A stretch of DNA of 64,000 bases. Source: Asterias rubens. Lineage: Eukaryota > Echinodermata > Asteroidea > Forcipulatida > Asteriidae. The stretch spans positions 18,813,685 through 18,877,684 of the forward strand of contig NC_047063.1 of the NCBI RefSeq assembly GCF_902459465.1, written 5' to 3'. Positions 22,595 through 36,561 of this stretch are shown here, piece after piece. The translations under genes and the position numbers were made by a program. Positions within the stretch are counted from its first letter, which is position 1. Each line of letters begins with the position of its first letter. The notes under the pieces are model-generated. The model saw only the letters and a program-made list of their open reading frames with translations, did no database searches and was not told the origin of the DNA.

Positions 22595-23825
22595 TTAGGT
22601 TGATTTAATAATGGGTTGATGACATAAAGACAAGAGAACTAGCTGTTGCAAACTGCTTACAAAATAGACGGATATTATTGCCTGACATTGCGACACAGCG
22701 GGGTCTTTGTCGAAAGCCAAATAACAGCACTACACAAAACAAAACAACAAAACGCAACAAAACACAATACAAACAAGTACAAGTTAAAAGTCATATATAC
22801 ATACATTTTGTAAATGGTGTAAACCAAGGACAACACCCCATGTTCTCCCATTGTTTGAACTCATTGTTTTAGAGACACCCCATTGCTTTTGTGCACGAAA
22901 GCAAAATGAGGACTGTCCCCCAAATGCACACATGGTTGAAATTTGCTAGTGTTGTTCCAAGTTAATCCCTTTTCTAAAGAATTCCCCTGTGAGGACCTAG
23001 TTTAGCAAGGAAAAAAAGAGAGAAACAAAACATTATGTGGATACATTGTGTTCCACTGAGTAAAAGTCCAAACAAGTGATGTATATGTCTATTGCCTACC
23101 TACTAATTTGACCACGTAACTGAACATGTCAGGTCGATGTGACACTATTCAACGTATATAACTCCTTTCCAAAAAAATACACCACATCAGTTTTGTTTTT
23201 CTTTTCTCTGCAATTTGTCAGAACGTGACAAGTAGCGTTGAAAGTTTTAGTGTTGATTGAATCGAGTCGAATTGAATCAAGCTATTTGGAGTTGCGTCGA
23301 TAGTCCTGCTCCTACTTACAAGATATTCCTTCCCACTCTACCCTTCTCTTCTTGTCTCCCACTTGCCTCTTCTCGTCATCCGGGAGGAGAGCAGCGTTGC
23401 TATGGTAACGTTTTCAAGACCACCGTGCGCACCAAACGTATTTAAAAGTGTTTAATAGTTTGCTCCGGTATGGCTGAAAATAGGTTCAAGAGACAGTGTT
23501 GTTGTGGAGTCAAAGTTATCGAAATAGAATTTTGCTCCCGCAACAGTTTCTGCAAAGAAAGATGGATTAAAATTGAAAAGTGGAAATTAAATTGAATTTT
23601 GTCCCTCGCACTATTAGTGAGAAAACAGCAGCTAGTAAGTGTATGCTTTGTGTGCGGTTAGACACCATAGAAGACAAAACCCTGATAATTGAAAGTCTTT
23701 AGATGCCCATTTTCTTCATTATAAACATACAACAAAATACTTTGCGTTTCACTATCTATCTACAATGTTACCGATACATTTATTATGTTTCTTGTCTGTC
23801 CACCATCCAAATTTCAAGTCTTAGT

Positions 23826-24210
23826 TTAATACACTGCACTGGAAACCTTCGGTAATGTCAAAGACCAGTCTTCTCACTTGGTGTATCTAAACATAACGCA
23901 AGCAATAATAAACCTGTGGAAATTTGACCTCAATATTGGCAAGATTATAATGGAAGAAAAAATACCCTTGTCACACGAAGTTGTGTGCTTTCAGATGCTT
24001 GAATTCGGGACCAAAATCGAGACTAAACATTGCCGAATTCTGAGGTATCGAAACCAAATTTAAACATTTAAGTGAGAAATAACTTCTTTTGTTTGAAAAC
24101 GACGTTGCTTCAGACGGAGCCGTCAATATATCTCCATTGATGGCTAACAAGTATAGTTTTTATGTTCTAACAATTGTTTTGAGCAAACGAATAACATCCA
24201 TTGCATTTAA
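23826..24210 (+). mobile_element. TTAA-family MITE, diverged complete copy
   Basis: It is bounded by TTAA at both ends. GTCTTCTCACTTGGTGTATC, CACGAAGTTGTGTGCTTTCA and the CTTCAGACGGAGCCGT block are retained; the hairpin is interrupted by an extra AAAATCGAGACTAAACATTG stretch. Confidence 0.75.
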
Positions 24211-24927
24211 CTGTGTGTGTGTTTTTAAGCAATTCCTTTTTGACTGCCAGCCCGGGCCCGCGCCCCATTATCCCATAGCGTTCCGACTATAGACACTCAG
24301 GGGCATCGCCCCGCACCCCACCACCCCCCCCCCCCCCCCCCCCCAACCCGGGGGTACGACTGTCTGTGCCCCGACACATGGACTGATTATATTTATATCA
24401 AACATTTATCGAACATCCTGGGGCTTCATGTCAAAATGAATTAATAGTTTTTGCCATTATCTCTGCATGCAAGGTTCGCCCTGTGGAACCTCAGCTATTT
24501 GATTCTCCACATGGTAACAACAAGAAAAGAAAAGGCTCTCATTTTCCATTCTGTTGTGGCACTTCTGCTCTCCAATACGTCAAGATCTATTGAGATTATA
24601 GTGGACAAATAAAAAGGAAGGGGGGGGTCGTCGTAAGGGGGGAAAGGGGGGGGGGTGTTTCTTTGCCCAAGGATATATATGCGCAAGCAGACATCTCGAA
24701 GAGCCCACCACGAAAACACTTCAAAATTCCCTAAACTGAAAGAAGAAAAAACATACACACCGATGATGGGTAGTTCATGCACGGGATGCAGCTAGCATGC
24801 AGTTCCATAATGCCGTCTTCATATTTTATAAACTATCACCAACAACTATACGAGATTACCCTAATGGCCACATAGTCGATACTGAGGCACTGGAATAAAC
24901 CACGTCTATCAAATGGTGCCTAAATGG

Positions 24928-25170
24928 TAATACCCCCGTCCCCATTTAAATCCCAGTTCAGTATTCGGTATCAGGTATCATAGCATAATTCAAAGCAGAG
25001 AGTAAATATAAAATAAAAACACCTTACCCCGTATAAAGCACAGTTCATTGTTCGGTATTAGATATCATAATTCAAAGCAGACAGCCGATGCAAATAAAAA
25101 TTACATTACCCCCCTTATAAATCGCAGTTCAGTATTCAGTATTATATCATAGCATAATTCAGCGCAAAGG
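24928..25170 (+). repeat. Tandem repeat, three diverged units of ~80-95 bp
   Basis: Each unit carries CCAGTTCAGTATTCGGTAT-like, ATCATAGCATAATTCAAAGC-like and TTACCCC segments, with indels between units. Confidence 0.75.
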
Positions 25171-25390
25171 GACTTATGGAAACCAATTGAATAAAATCCA
25201 CTTAGTAAAAATTAAACACCCAGAACATTTATATGTATAGACACAAAAACTCATGTGTTGTTGTAACGAGACCTGTGTCTTGTTACAATAGACCCAGATA
25301 GAAGCTTGCTACCTTGACAATATTATCATAGGTTCAATGTTGATTACTGTACAAGTATTTCCATTACCCTGGGGTCGATCGTGTCAGTCG

Positions 25391-25460
25391 GGGAAGGGGT
25401 ATTTATATAGCGGGGTATTTATATAGCGGGCTAATAGTGGGGGTATTTTTGTAGCGGGAG
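25391..25460 (+). repeat. Short tandem repeat, ~20-bp unit
   Basis: GGGGTATTTATATAGC is repeated, then appears degenerated as GGGGGTATTTTTGTAGC. Confidence 0.6.
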
Positions 25461-25829
25461 CGTTTCTTGCTACTACCCTTTTCATAAAAAAACTACTTGT
25501 TAGGTTTATTTAATAGGTCATGCAGGACTGTTTCTGTGTAATTACGAAACAACACATGTTGTTTTAATTAAAAGTGTTAATTAGTAACACAGTGTCAGTG
25601 TCGCCTATTTTTTAATACATTTTTTTTTTCATTATTAGTTTTAATTAACATTGATGGTCCGGTTTTCTTGACTACATAAACTAATGTTTTTTAACGTTAC
25701 ACTATGCAATATAGCACAATATAGCACACTGTATCACAATAACAGTGAAGACCACGTTTACAAATATCAACAGAGCCTGGACTTCCATATCGCGCACAGC
25801 TTGTATACACAGCTTCACGAAAGAAAACA

Positions 25830-26168
25830 TTAAAGGCACTGATGGACAATATATTGGTAATTACTTAAAACATGTGTTAGCACAACAACTTAATTGCTAC
25901 CAAGCAACGGAGAGCTGTTTATATTGTATGAAATATTGTGAGAAACGACTCCCTCTGAAGTAACGTTCTTTGAGTATTAAAAGAGGTTATTTCTCAATAT
26001 TAAAAGTATCAGGTCTCTGAAGCCTTTTATTTGGCATCTCACAGCACACAAATTTCTCTCGCAACCTCGACGAGTCCAAATTGTTATAGATTTGTTATTC
26101 GCATATGCTGGGATACACCAAAGTGAGACCACTGGTCTTTGACGATTACCAAATGTGTCCAGTTCCTA
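25830..26168 (-). mobile_element. TTAA-family MITE, diverged copy
   Basis: It starts TTAAAGGCACTGATGGACA and carries GTGAGAAACGACTCCCTCTG and GTCTTTGACGATTACCAAAT. The hairpin is replaced by unrelated sequence. Confidence 0.7.
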
Positions 26169-27253
26169 CGGTATATATAACTCGCTATAGCGAAAGGGGA
26201 AACAAAAAGCAAAATGCAACCACACACCAATGATAAAGACACACACTAATAGAACGAAAACGTATGTAACGCCCAGTCTCACAAATTACAGATTTATGGT
26301 GTAGGACTCTACAACATTCACGAAAACCAATACAATCAAACGCAAAAAGCCTTAGAAAAGCACTTTATTAATTATAAAACAAAATTATCCTGATTACATA
26401 AAAACATTTTTGCACTGTTAAAATGTTTCCGAGTTTCAGAGAGGCCTACTCGAACCAGTACTATACGTCCTCGCTACTGTGGGAAAATAATGTTTCATCA
26501 GGCGTGGATAAACACCTTACACGTGACAGCTGGGTAAATCAAATTGCGTACTTTTTTTTCTAGTAAGCTAAAAAGAAAAGAAAAATTGACATGTCTATAA
26601 CTCCCGGTCTTTCAAAACATGTTTTGATGTTATGTTGGTCTAAAATCCAGGTACTTTTTTTCTTCTAAAAAAGCATCTTGAACTGCCCCACCAGGCGTGC
26701 GTCAGCTCACGGTGCTGGACAAACAATAACACTTCAAGTATAAACACATCCATTGATTTAGGAGATGATGGGATTTAGGGGGGAGGGTGCGGGGGATATA
26801 ACATAAGAGATGATTGTTTTGAGCAAAAAATATTATTTCGTTTTCATGATTCATTTCATGGGGAAGTTTAACTTGATAAATCTGAAAGCAAATGATATCG
26901 ACTGAGAAAGCGTACTGTTGTGCCATACTATTTGGAAAACAAACTATTTGGTGGAAGTGCAGCTTTCGTTATAGTATAAAGAAACATTTTACTTGTAATG
27001 TGGTTATGGGAAAAGATATCAGTTTTATTACCCAAATTTGAACATTAGAAGCGTCATATACCGTCAAACATTGTGTATTCCATCAATACGAATTCTTCTT
27101 TATCGCTCCAGATTATCGGCAATATCTCAAAAACGCCATTACCTTTAAAAATGAAATGTTCACATGTTAATTGTTTTATTGTATGCATCTTCGTGGGATT
27201 AATACAATTGAACAGCTGTCTTTGATACATTTGATGATTAGTTAGAACTATCG

Positions 27254-27640
27254 TTAAAGGCAGTGGACACTATTGGTAATTACTCAAAATAATTATTATC
27301 ATAAAACCTTTCTTGGTAATGAGTAATGGGGAGAGATTGGTAGTATAAAACAGTGTGAGAAATGGCTCCCTCTGAAGTGACGTAGTTTTCGAGACAGAAG
27401 TAATTTTCCACGAATTTGATTTCGAGACCTCAAGTGTAGAGTTTGAGGTCTCGAAATCAAGCATTATGAAAGCACACAACTTCGTGTGACAAGGGTGTTT
27501 TTTCTTTCACTATTATCTCGCAACTTTGACCACCGATTGAGCTCAAATTTTCACAGGTTGGTTATTTTATGCATATGTTGAGATACAGCAAGTGAGAAGA
27601 CTGGTCTTTGACAATTACCAATAGTGTCCATTGTCTTTAA
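27254..27640 (-). mobile_element. TTAA-family MITE, complete copy
   Basis: It is bounded TTAAAGGCAGTGGACACTAT / ATAGTGTCCATTGTCTTTAA, with the perfect hairpin GATTTCGAGACCTCA / TGAGGTCTCGAAATC. Confidence 0.9.
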
Positions 27641-28374
27641 CTACTGGTATCTGGCATGTTGTTTACATCGCAAAGCGAAGAGCAAACATACGCCCTGCTC
27701 CAGTCGATCGGTGTAGTACATTGCCGTCTACATTATGATTAAACTCTTCATAATGGACTGCACACCATGTTCAACAACCGGCAATGTGCCCTTTCGAGCG
27801 TTCACGATGTCTCCCCTTTACGTCGACCAACAAATATTTGTCCAACCTCGACCTCCCCCTCTCCCCTTCTCTCTTGCCTCAGAACCAGAAAGCTTGACGT
27901 GGTCTTCGTCCATCATGAATGGGGGAGCGCTAGGGGGATGGCATTTTGATGTTTTTTCTTGTTGAGTTGATCGACCCAATCCATGTTTGTGTGTGACTTG
28001 GGGTCGGAAAACTCGAGTCTTCACCGTGCGATTGGGGTGAGAGTGTAGGAGGGGGACCCGCGTGTGTTCAATACTATATAGTGTCCCTCGGTGAGGCTAT
28101 AGGCAAGAATGTTTGTAAAACAACCCTTGTAGAGATGTTCAACGAGGGATTTTTTTTACTCATCGAGGGCTCTTGTTTGTCATCCATATGGGCCCAAATT
28201 CACAGTCACTTTGCAAATAAAGACGCAGAGCTTTAGGCAAGCGATACTTATCTATAGGAAAACAAAATTAATAGACGCATTGGGGACGGAGAACATGATT
28301 TGTTGTTTACCCATACACCGATGTGAGTTACAGCACCGTGTACTCGGTACTTTCCCCGTGAACAAAAATTACCG

Positions 28375-28460
28375 TGCATATAACTCGGGTGGGATTCGAA
28401 TCCAGGACCTTTGCCACAGAGCAGATGTCTTCCCACTAGACCACCGGGATTTTCTGGCAG
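28375..28460 (-). repeat. tRNA-derived SINE head
   Basis: The minus strand has CGGTGGTCTAGTGGGAAGAC (A-box) and GGATTCGAATCCCACCCGAG (B-box). The 5' and 3' acceptor sequences do not pair, so it is scored as a SINE rather than a tRNA gene. The body may extend to about 28620. Confidence 0.55.
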
Positions 28461-29669
28461 CCAGATGAAGTCCGAATAATAACACTGATTTCTGCCAGAA
28501 AACCTGCATGTGCTAATTTAACACCATTATGTACACTTAGATTCCCTCTTTGGTACCTATTATTTGACAACACCCCTGGTGTCAATTTTAACACCCCGGT
28601 TTTGGCAGTACATTACAGTGACACATCCAAAAAAGAAGGAAGACGAAGACGATTGTTGGGAACACTTGGACACTTTAAGAAAATTCATGTAGTGCTTCTC
28701 AAGTGCCCTATGCTCAAGGATGATCGCAGCACGTAATTGGTTGCGTCTTTGCTGCTTGATAGGAATTGCCTCGAGAAATTCAAAGCCATTATACATAATA
28801 GATGTTATTATACATGTACATATTATATCACACTCTTAGCTGACAGCGTCCGTAAACTGACCACTTGGGTGTATTCGTTTTTTGCTAAAAAATACATCAA
28901 ATCGCTTAGCACATGGGACCATGTTTATGGAAGTGCCAGCCAAGAGAAGTATACCAGCCCAAAATACCACATGTTGCCTTCGATGCTTGAAACTGGTTCC
29001 TACAAAAATCTAGCAAAAGAACAAATCTAACTGGCAATAAGTATTGGTGTTACCGCACTAAACCAAATATATATTGATACCTCACCATGCAATGCCTCAA
29101 ATCTAATACAAAATTTGGCTATGTTACACTTTCGAGAAAGACTCTGCTAGGCAGTGCTAGGGTCGAAACCTTAGTGGCCTGACTATTTGTTGCATTTATT
29201 CCATCGGTCCATTTGGTTGGTAAGTTGTTTGCAACAGCTAATTCTATTTTCCCAACATTCTTGCTAAGCAACATTGAGTCCTATTCATTGTGTTACATGG
29301 TATGAGCTTGATCACTGAACACACTATCGAAGCCTCTCACTCAACTGCTTGAAGCTACTACAAGTACACGCGTGCCAAAGAATGCGCCGTGCCTTATGGT
29401 ATGAACATGAATGCGGCATGTTTTAGAGGAAGGGCTGAACTTGTTGCACCGAAAATGTTGGAAGGGAGCATGACAAGTGGCCGCTGACAACCTGTACTGT
29501 TTTGTTCTCTTATCACACTGTCAATGTTTGTCATGTTCCGTGTTTTGCAATTATTGTGAGCGCTGCTGGTGAATATTGAGGGGGGGGGGTATACAATTTG
29601 TCGCTTTTGTGATATTGGTTCGAATTGGAGTCTCTTCAATCGTTTAAAAAGAATCTCAGCAGTGCCCAA

Positions 29670-30060
29670 ATGTCATAGAGCTACTTTATAAAACCATAAA
29701 GTAGGTAAGCGCATTACAATCACGTTTACTAGGACAGGGTTACCATGAATCACCATGTCACATGTACAACCGGCAGGGGCATACCTTGCTTATCTTTGCT
29801 TAGCAGATTTTTAAAGGTTTTTTTCTGTTAGAGCATCTCTATGAAAATGAGCCAAGGGTTTAAATTTCACAAAGCCAGTAGGCACAAGAACGTGCTAAGC
29901 AAAGAAAAGTATTGCTTAACAGGAATTGGTTACCAGCCAAAATTCTACTAGGTTTATATTGTTGTAACTGGTGCCCCACTCAATTTTTCTCATACGAGAA
30001 ATTTGCTGAGTAGCATTTTCTGCTTAACAGCTTTCAGAAGAATTTCATATGAGCCCGTTC
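29670..30060. mobile_element. Two adjacent diverged GCTTAGCA-type MITEs
   Basis: CCCAAATGTCATAGAGCTAC through TAGAGCATCTCTATGAAAAT (about 29672-29858), then a second unit with GTGCTAAGCAAAGAAAAGT, GGTTACCAGCCAAAATTCTA and TGCTTAACAGCTTTC to about 30057. Both resemble the 43048 element. Confidence 0.6.
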
Positions 30061-32136
30061 CAGGGGCCAACTTCAAGAGCCGCTTAAGCACATGAAAAAG
30101 ATAAGCGCAATTTAATTTGTTATTAGCAGAGGCATATTAACATCAGAACAAAAGTTGTTGTTGCTGAAAATGCATTATTAAAAGTTCGTTTTGGCTACGA
30201 GATTAAAAAAGGGAGTTTCACAGAGATATTGAATGACGTCAGAGTTTCAAAAAAAAAAAAAAAAACGCTGCAGTTCACAATAAAACGACGGATATCAACC
30301 ACTGTGATCCCCATGGGAACATGACGTCACACTCAGCTCGAGACTTGATTCCGGACGTTAATAAATTAAGTGTTTTTTTTTTCACTTTGAGCCGAAATCG
30401 TCTCTCTATTAGGGGATCGTTTCGAGCAGGTGCTTGGGGTTGACAACCCCTCTCGATGTCACAGGTTTTTGTTTTAATTGTCGGTAAAATGAAGAGGCCA
30501 GATCATATGGATTGAGGGGAGAATGAAGAGGTATAGACCGTATGAATCGAGAGGGGATGACGTCACTTGTTTTAGCTGTCCGAAGCAAACAACTCTATTT
30601 ACATCAGGACAATCGAGTGAGATGGTTTTTTGATGGGTGTTAACTTTGCATCGGGGATTATAATAACTAATTGTTTTGTGTGTTTTATCCATACATAAGT
30701 ACTTTTGTGGAAAAGATGATTAGGGCCTACAGGTATATTTTCAGATGGGGTTCGAAGCCGCGACCTTTGCCATTCTACATCACCAAGCTGGCCCGGTTGC
30801 TAGAGGCGGTTCGAATCCTGTTTTTGTAGTGTGTATCGCCATGCTTTTCAACGGTGTCAAATTTGCACCGGGGTAATTGTTTTTTGGCTGCTTTACTCAT
30901 TATCGATGTAAATATACCAACCACAATAATACTCAAGATTTCTTAAAGCAAGTGAAAACAATTCTCATGCATCTTGGGGGATTCGAACCCACGACATATA
31001 TCATTTACAACATAAGTCAGTGCTAAAACAATTTTTGAAACCTTACCTCTGACCATTGGCAACGAACGAGGTTAAAAAAACTTCTCCTTTAAAATTTGAA
31101 CACCATTGCATGTATTCCTCCAAAAACAATCGCCCTACCATCTACGATGAAGTATTTACAGTACGTGAGTGAATGAATATTTCCATTGTTTAAAATGCAT
31201 GCTGATTATTTAACCCATTGCGCTAAATCAGTGCATTTTGACGGGCGGACGTTTTCGGGGATGTTTTCGTTGTCATCATCGCCAGAACCCCAAGTGATTC
31301 CTTCAAATATTATCCAGGCCTGCAAGTGCTGACATTATAACATAATTTTGCCGAAATTCACAGAATAATCTTTGATAAAAGCTTTTCCTGCTAAAATAAA
31401 ACCCAAATAACTCAGCACAGAGTAAAGGCACGCATATAAATGAATAATTTAAATAGACTCGCAAAGTGTCTCTGTCATACATTGCCCGCATTCGTCTACG
31501 CCGCTTGCTCGTTTCAACCACCAACCTTGGCGACGTAAATAATCCCCCATCTAAAATTCCTTATCAGATAAGCTTGGAGGTTGGAAGCAAGCTCAGAGGA
31601 ACACGTCCAATGCCACCCTAATCTAGGCCTATAATTAATGTGAAACTGATCGGAAAGAAAATGAGAGGGGAGCATCTTCGTTTGCCGCCTGCAATTATGT
31701 GTGGAATGGTTGATGGTACAGATGCATGAACGCACGTCTAGTATAGGTCTGTGTGTTTTGAATTATGTCGAGCTTCAACTTTTCCCGCCAAAATATAGTA
31801 GAATTCAAGGGGAAACTTCTTCATTTTTGTTGCGGTTGTTGACGATGTTGATGTTTGTACTCAAAACACTCTTACAACAAACCAGTGGGAAATTTGCATC
31901 AACAATATACAATAAGACGTGTATTTATGTAGGTTTTTTGTGTGTTATACAAGGGTTCTGGACAATAAACAAAATTGATGTGAGTCGGGTTTTGGACTAG
32001 CAAGAAAAAAAAGAATTACAGCATTTCAAGACAACATAAATCAAGGAAGGTTAAGCACAATGATCACCTTACACTTTTAAAATACAGTGTTGAATTCATA
32101 CTTTAAAGAGTGTGAGTACCAAAAGTCTAACGAGCT

Positions 32137-32285
32137 AATAGGAGACTTTCCAACGCTAGGTGGCAGCAGACATACCGGGTAAATTTCCATTGTTTACGTA
32201 GTTCTGAACATGCGCATAATTCTGAGAACAATGGATTTACCCGGTAAGTCTGCTGCCCTCTATCGTCCCAGAAAGTCTCCCATTG
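32137..32285. mobile_element. GGCAGCAGACTTACC-type MITE, copy 1
   Basis: The inverted arms GGAGACTTTC...GGTGGCAGCAGACATACC and GGTAAGTCTGCTGCC...GAAAGTCTCC surround a core with TACGTAGTTCTGAACATGCG. Two further copies lie at 50467 and 50670. Confidence 0.85.
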
Positions 32286-32519
32286 TTTTGAGTTATTACC
32301 ATAAGGGTCCAGTGCCTCTATTAATATAAATTTTACAAAACTTATTTTACCCTTTATTTTCACTGGAGAGAGAAATGTCACCGTTCTCAGCTGATAGGTC
32401 ATTCTCAGCTGATTAGGTCTTTACCACAACTTTCCAATGGAAGCTTTTTCTTAATTTAAGACTGGCCACTGTTGTTTGGTTAATATTTTTTGGTTTTGTT
32501 TCTTGCTGTTGCTGATGAT

Positions 32520-32580
32520 GACATTGTTGTTGTTGTTGTTGCTGTTGCCTCCCCTGTGGTTGTTATTGATGTTGTTGTAA
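32520..32580 (+). repeat. (GTT)n microsatellite, imperfect
   Basis: TTGTTGTTGTTGTTGCTGTTG and flanking interrupted repeats. Confidence 0.8.
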
Positions 32581-34543
32581 AAATTTTCATCTGCTTACAA
32601 CAACCTATTTTGACGCAAGAAAAAAACATATCGGGCTAATGCTGGGGGGAAAAAAGTCAATAAAAAAACACAACAGAAAAAAAGAAAAAAACAACACCAT
32701 TCTATACATTATTTCAAAATGAATAAAGTAAACACAACCATCGGTGTACGGTGGGTGTTGACTTTGTACCTTGTCACAGCTCATGTTACCATACCGTATT
32801 AAACTGACACGAAAAAAAACATCACAGTATTCTGCATAATTGTACTTTCGCATTTTAATGCTTGTTTATTTTGACACATATTGTAGTTGGCAGTTTCAGA
32901 TTTGTTTACACATTTTTAATGAGAAGTTTATGCGGACTAATGTCGGGCGCTTTTGGTTTCTTATTTTGTAATACAACGGTCTCCGTATCTTTATAAGCCG
33001 CCATATAATTGTGCCGATCAAACCAAAGTAATCAAAGCAAGGCTGGGAGTATTATTGTCCAGTAACCTTTTTATTTGGTAGGAAACACTGGTACACATTG
33101 ATGCCAGGAACTACACGGAACATTAAGCGGCAGAATAACAACAGTCTATTTGGTTCCTCCTTCATCAACGCCAATTGACCCTTTCTTTGATGCACACATT
33201 ATTGGTCATGTTTCCTGTATGCAACAGGCAATTATGCACAGTGCTTTCCATTATTAACTATGCATAGTGATTTCCAGTATCTCCCCCCCAAGATTATTAC
33301 CCCTTTCAGCCTCACTTTGGTCACACAGATTTGAGTGGGAGAAACAATATGGCGGCACCAGTGCTTATAGATGTCTTACAAAATACTGCCCCAGTCTAGG
33401 AAAAACAATCTTTGCCACCTCTTTAAAGTATACATTGTAAACTACTTAAATGGTGTTTTAAATTAGCTCCACAATAGTGACTGTTACCAGCTCGGTATTA
33501 TACGCCTAATATTATGCTGAGCCCAGGAAATAAAGACTCGCAGAGTATACTGTTCGAAACGTCGATACCACAGCGGCTCTTTTCAGAGTCAACACTCCCT
33601 CGGTTGTACCCGCAAGTTAACTTTTTAGTACTTTATAGTATTAAAAGGCCCCCTACGTCTTACTCCTCACGCCATGCAAAGCTTGAAACACCATTTATGT
33701 CAGGTGAAATGGCTGTAGGATTTTTTTCTCACAAAATTTAAAATATTTCGGAAAATATATTATTGTAATAGGCCTTTCATCATGAAAAGTTAATAATACA
33801 ACTAATGGTTATATTGAAAATGTTCAGTTTAGTATAATATATCGGGTTGAGTGAAAGTAAACAATAATATTTTGTATCAGATAACATTTTTTTCTTCCTC
33901 ACAATAGCAACCATAAACATCAGAAAACCAACTTTTGAAAAGGGTTTTCCGAAAATGTTCAACCAAGCTTTTACACCGAAACGTGACGTCGCAATTGTAA
34001 AGTTGATTACTGAAAAGGAACTCTCAGCAAAATCGGGCAAAAACGAGCAAGACCATAAGCTTTGAGAATTTAAACCAGTAAGAAAACGTACATATCAGAC
34101 GTAGACGCACTTCGCATTTTAATTCCTCTTTCAGCTGTCCAGCGGGTTCGAAAAATAAGCCACCAGGCGATGAAATCCCAGTGATTTTCCCCGCAGTTCG
34201 CATGAATTGTTTAAGGTTGAATCCTTTTAAAATTTCAAGGTGTGTACAGTGCGAAACATCCTTAAATCGGATTTCGGTTGGTGGCAGTTGGAGTTAGGTT
34301 CTTAAAAAAAAAATTACATTAGTGACAAACCGTATTATGACAGTAGAAAGCTCTTTCTGAGGGGGCAGGTATGGGAAACATTAAGGGGGAACTGTGCCTT
34401 TGAAGATACAAGCAGGAAGTTTGCTACAATCAGAATAATGTCACGGGAAAGACACTTTACTAAAGGACACCCGCAGATTTGACCTTTGACAAAAATAGCA
34501 ACAAAGAGCCACAATTGCTAAATTCTGGTAATGATGACATGTT

Positions 34544-34927
34544 TTAAGAACACTGAACACTGGTAATTGTCAAAGACCAGTCTTCTCATTGGTGTATCTC
34601 AACATATGCATAAATAACAAACCTGTGAAAATTTGAGCTCGATTGGTCGTCGGAGTTGCGAGGTAATAATGAAAGAAAAAACACCCTTGTCACACGAAGT
34701 TGTGTGCTCTTATAGATGCTTGATTTCGAGACCTCGCATTCTTAACTTGAGGTCTCGAAATCAAATTCGTGGAAAATTACTTCTTTCTCGAAAACTACGT
34801 TACTTCAGAGTGATCCGTTTCTCACAATGTTTTATACTATCAACAGCTCCCCATTACTCATTACCAAGATACGGTCGCATGATAATAATTAGTTTGAGTA
34901 ATTAACTATAGTGTCCACTGCCTTTAA
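34544..34927 (+). mobile_element. TTAA-family MITE, complete copy
   Basis: TTAA flanks both ends; it ends AGTGTCCACTGCCTTTAA. The hairpin is GATTTCGAGACCTCG / TTGAGGTCTCGAAATC with an ATTCTTAA-type loop. Confidence 0.9.
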
Positions 34928-36014
34928 AGGACTGCAATGTTTCTAAGCCAAGTAGCCACATCTCCCTATAGCCAAATCTTGTTCCCTTTAACTCCGGGCT
35001 AACTGTCTCCAAACTTCCAAGAATCACCAAACCCACAATTCAAGAACCTCCAATACCAGAAGTCTCTACAATGTTTCCGACTATCTTAGTGACGGTATAG
35101 ATGTAGCATAAATTTTCAAAACAATTTCGAACCTTAATTATACATTATAACAAAAACAAAAAAAACTCATTACAAAATAAACCCTTCCAATGTTTGCATT
35201 CCGTTTAAAATAAAGCGGGAAAACGTTATCCATATGCTAATGGCTGCTGCTAATAGCAAATACCGTTATTTCTTTTCTCAGAAATTATAATTCTCGAATA
35301 CAATACTTCAGGAATATTCATTTTAATATTACGAGTACAACCTCGATGACTACAGTGCATTACTTCCCCTAGGGTGACTGGATTTCAAAGTGTCTAAAAG
35401 TGATGTACAATCAATTTTGAAGTAATGGATTTTGCAATTTCTCTACACACCCATAGGGCATGATTGATTTTGATAGAGACAAAAATACATGGATTATTAT
35501 TCACGTAGTGCATATTATTATTATCAGCTCTCGTAAATAACTGGGGAAAATATATATTTGTACGTTTATATATTTTTTCATTATTATTTTTAATTGTGCA
35601 AAATTATTTTAGCTGATCTTTTATACTTAGTCTAAAACAAAGGGTTTTTCTCTTTGGCAACTTTCGGCATCTAAGATTTTATCGACTTTATTTTAAATCA
35701 TGTGCTAGTAAAAACTGTTCACATAAAATTAAAAAACAAAGTCGAATCCAGGATTCTTTTTGCGAAAAATCAGAATGGAAAAAAACACCCTAAACTTAAA
35801 TCCCACAAAAACTCAACCACCCCCCCCCCCCCACATCAGAATTAAACTATCGACGAGCATTCCGGATTAAAACAATATCTGCAACCCTGAAATGTGTTTT
35901 GCAACGTGCAATCTTGTTGTTTCAAGAAGATCTCTAAGAGCTAATAGCAACCTTCAATCTTTTCACGCGAGTCTAATACCTGAAATGAAACTGCGTGCGT
36001 GCCTAGAATTTCCA

Positions 36015-36256
36015 GGGCCCAATTTCATAGAGCTGCTAAGCACAAAAATTTGCTTATCATGAAGTTTTTTCCTTGATAAAAACAGGATTGCCAACCAAAT
36101 TTCTATTTGTTGCATATTGCTTGTAACTGGTATTCAGCTGTTGTTTGATTATCCTGAAAATCACGTAGAAATTTGGTTGGTAATCCTGTTTTTATCCAGG
36201 CAAAAGTTTCATGCTAAGCAAATTGTTGTGCTTAGCAGCTGTATGAAATTTAGCCC
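36015..36256. mobile_element. Palindromic MITE (short form), ~240 bp
   Basis: The ends GGGCCCAATTTCATAGAGCT and AGCTGTATGAAATTTAGCCC are inverted repeats, and the pairing extends inward (CTTGATAAAAACAGGATTGC / GGTAATCCTGTTTTTATCC), so most of the element can fold back. It lies about 300 bp 3' of the GPCR stop. Confidence 0.85.
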
Positions 36257-36416
36257 AGGTCAGTCATCAGATAACAATCCCCGTTGCATACTATTACGGG
36301 AACCGAGACACATGTTCTCTCAATATTTTCTAAACCATTAATGCAATACCTCAACACAGTAATTAGTTGTGACCAACGTTGACGTGAAGTAAAGTGTTTC
36401 ATATTTTAAAGTGCCC

Positions 36417-36422
36417 TTTATT
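36417..36422 (-). promoter_or_regulatory. Candidate polyadenylation signal of the GPCR gene
   Basis: The minus strand reads AATAAA about 140 nt after the receptor stop codon. Spacing fits a short 3' UTR. The hexamer is common by chance in AT-rich DNA. Confidence 0.35.
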
Positions 36423-36561
36423 ATCTATACTATAATCTTGCAATAAGAACGGCAAATTTGGCCGTGAGCGGTGAGTGTTTCTATGCCATTAACTACTTAA
36501 TGCAACCATCTACATTGATACGACTTGACAGCGTGTGGGGTTAGTAGTCTGGAACCTATAA

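Larger units (their letters stand above)
30061..34540. other. Non-coding stretch
   Basis: Besides the MITE at 32137 and the (GTT)n repeat, only degenerate tRNA-like B-box remnants (about 30750 and 30970) were seen. No exon was recognised. Confidence 0.5.

Noticed and set aside
28375..28460. Possible tRNA gene
   Set aside because: A- and B-box are present but acceptor stem pairing is absent, so it is scored as a SINE head.
32137..32285. CRISPR-like or regulatory repeat interpretation of the paired repeats
   Set aside because: The repeats are inverted, dispersed and eukaryotic MITE-like, not regularly spaced direct repeats.
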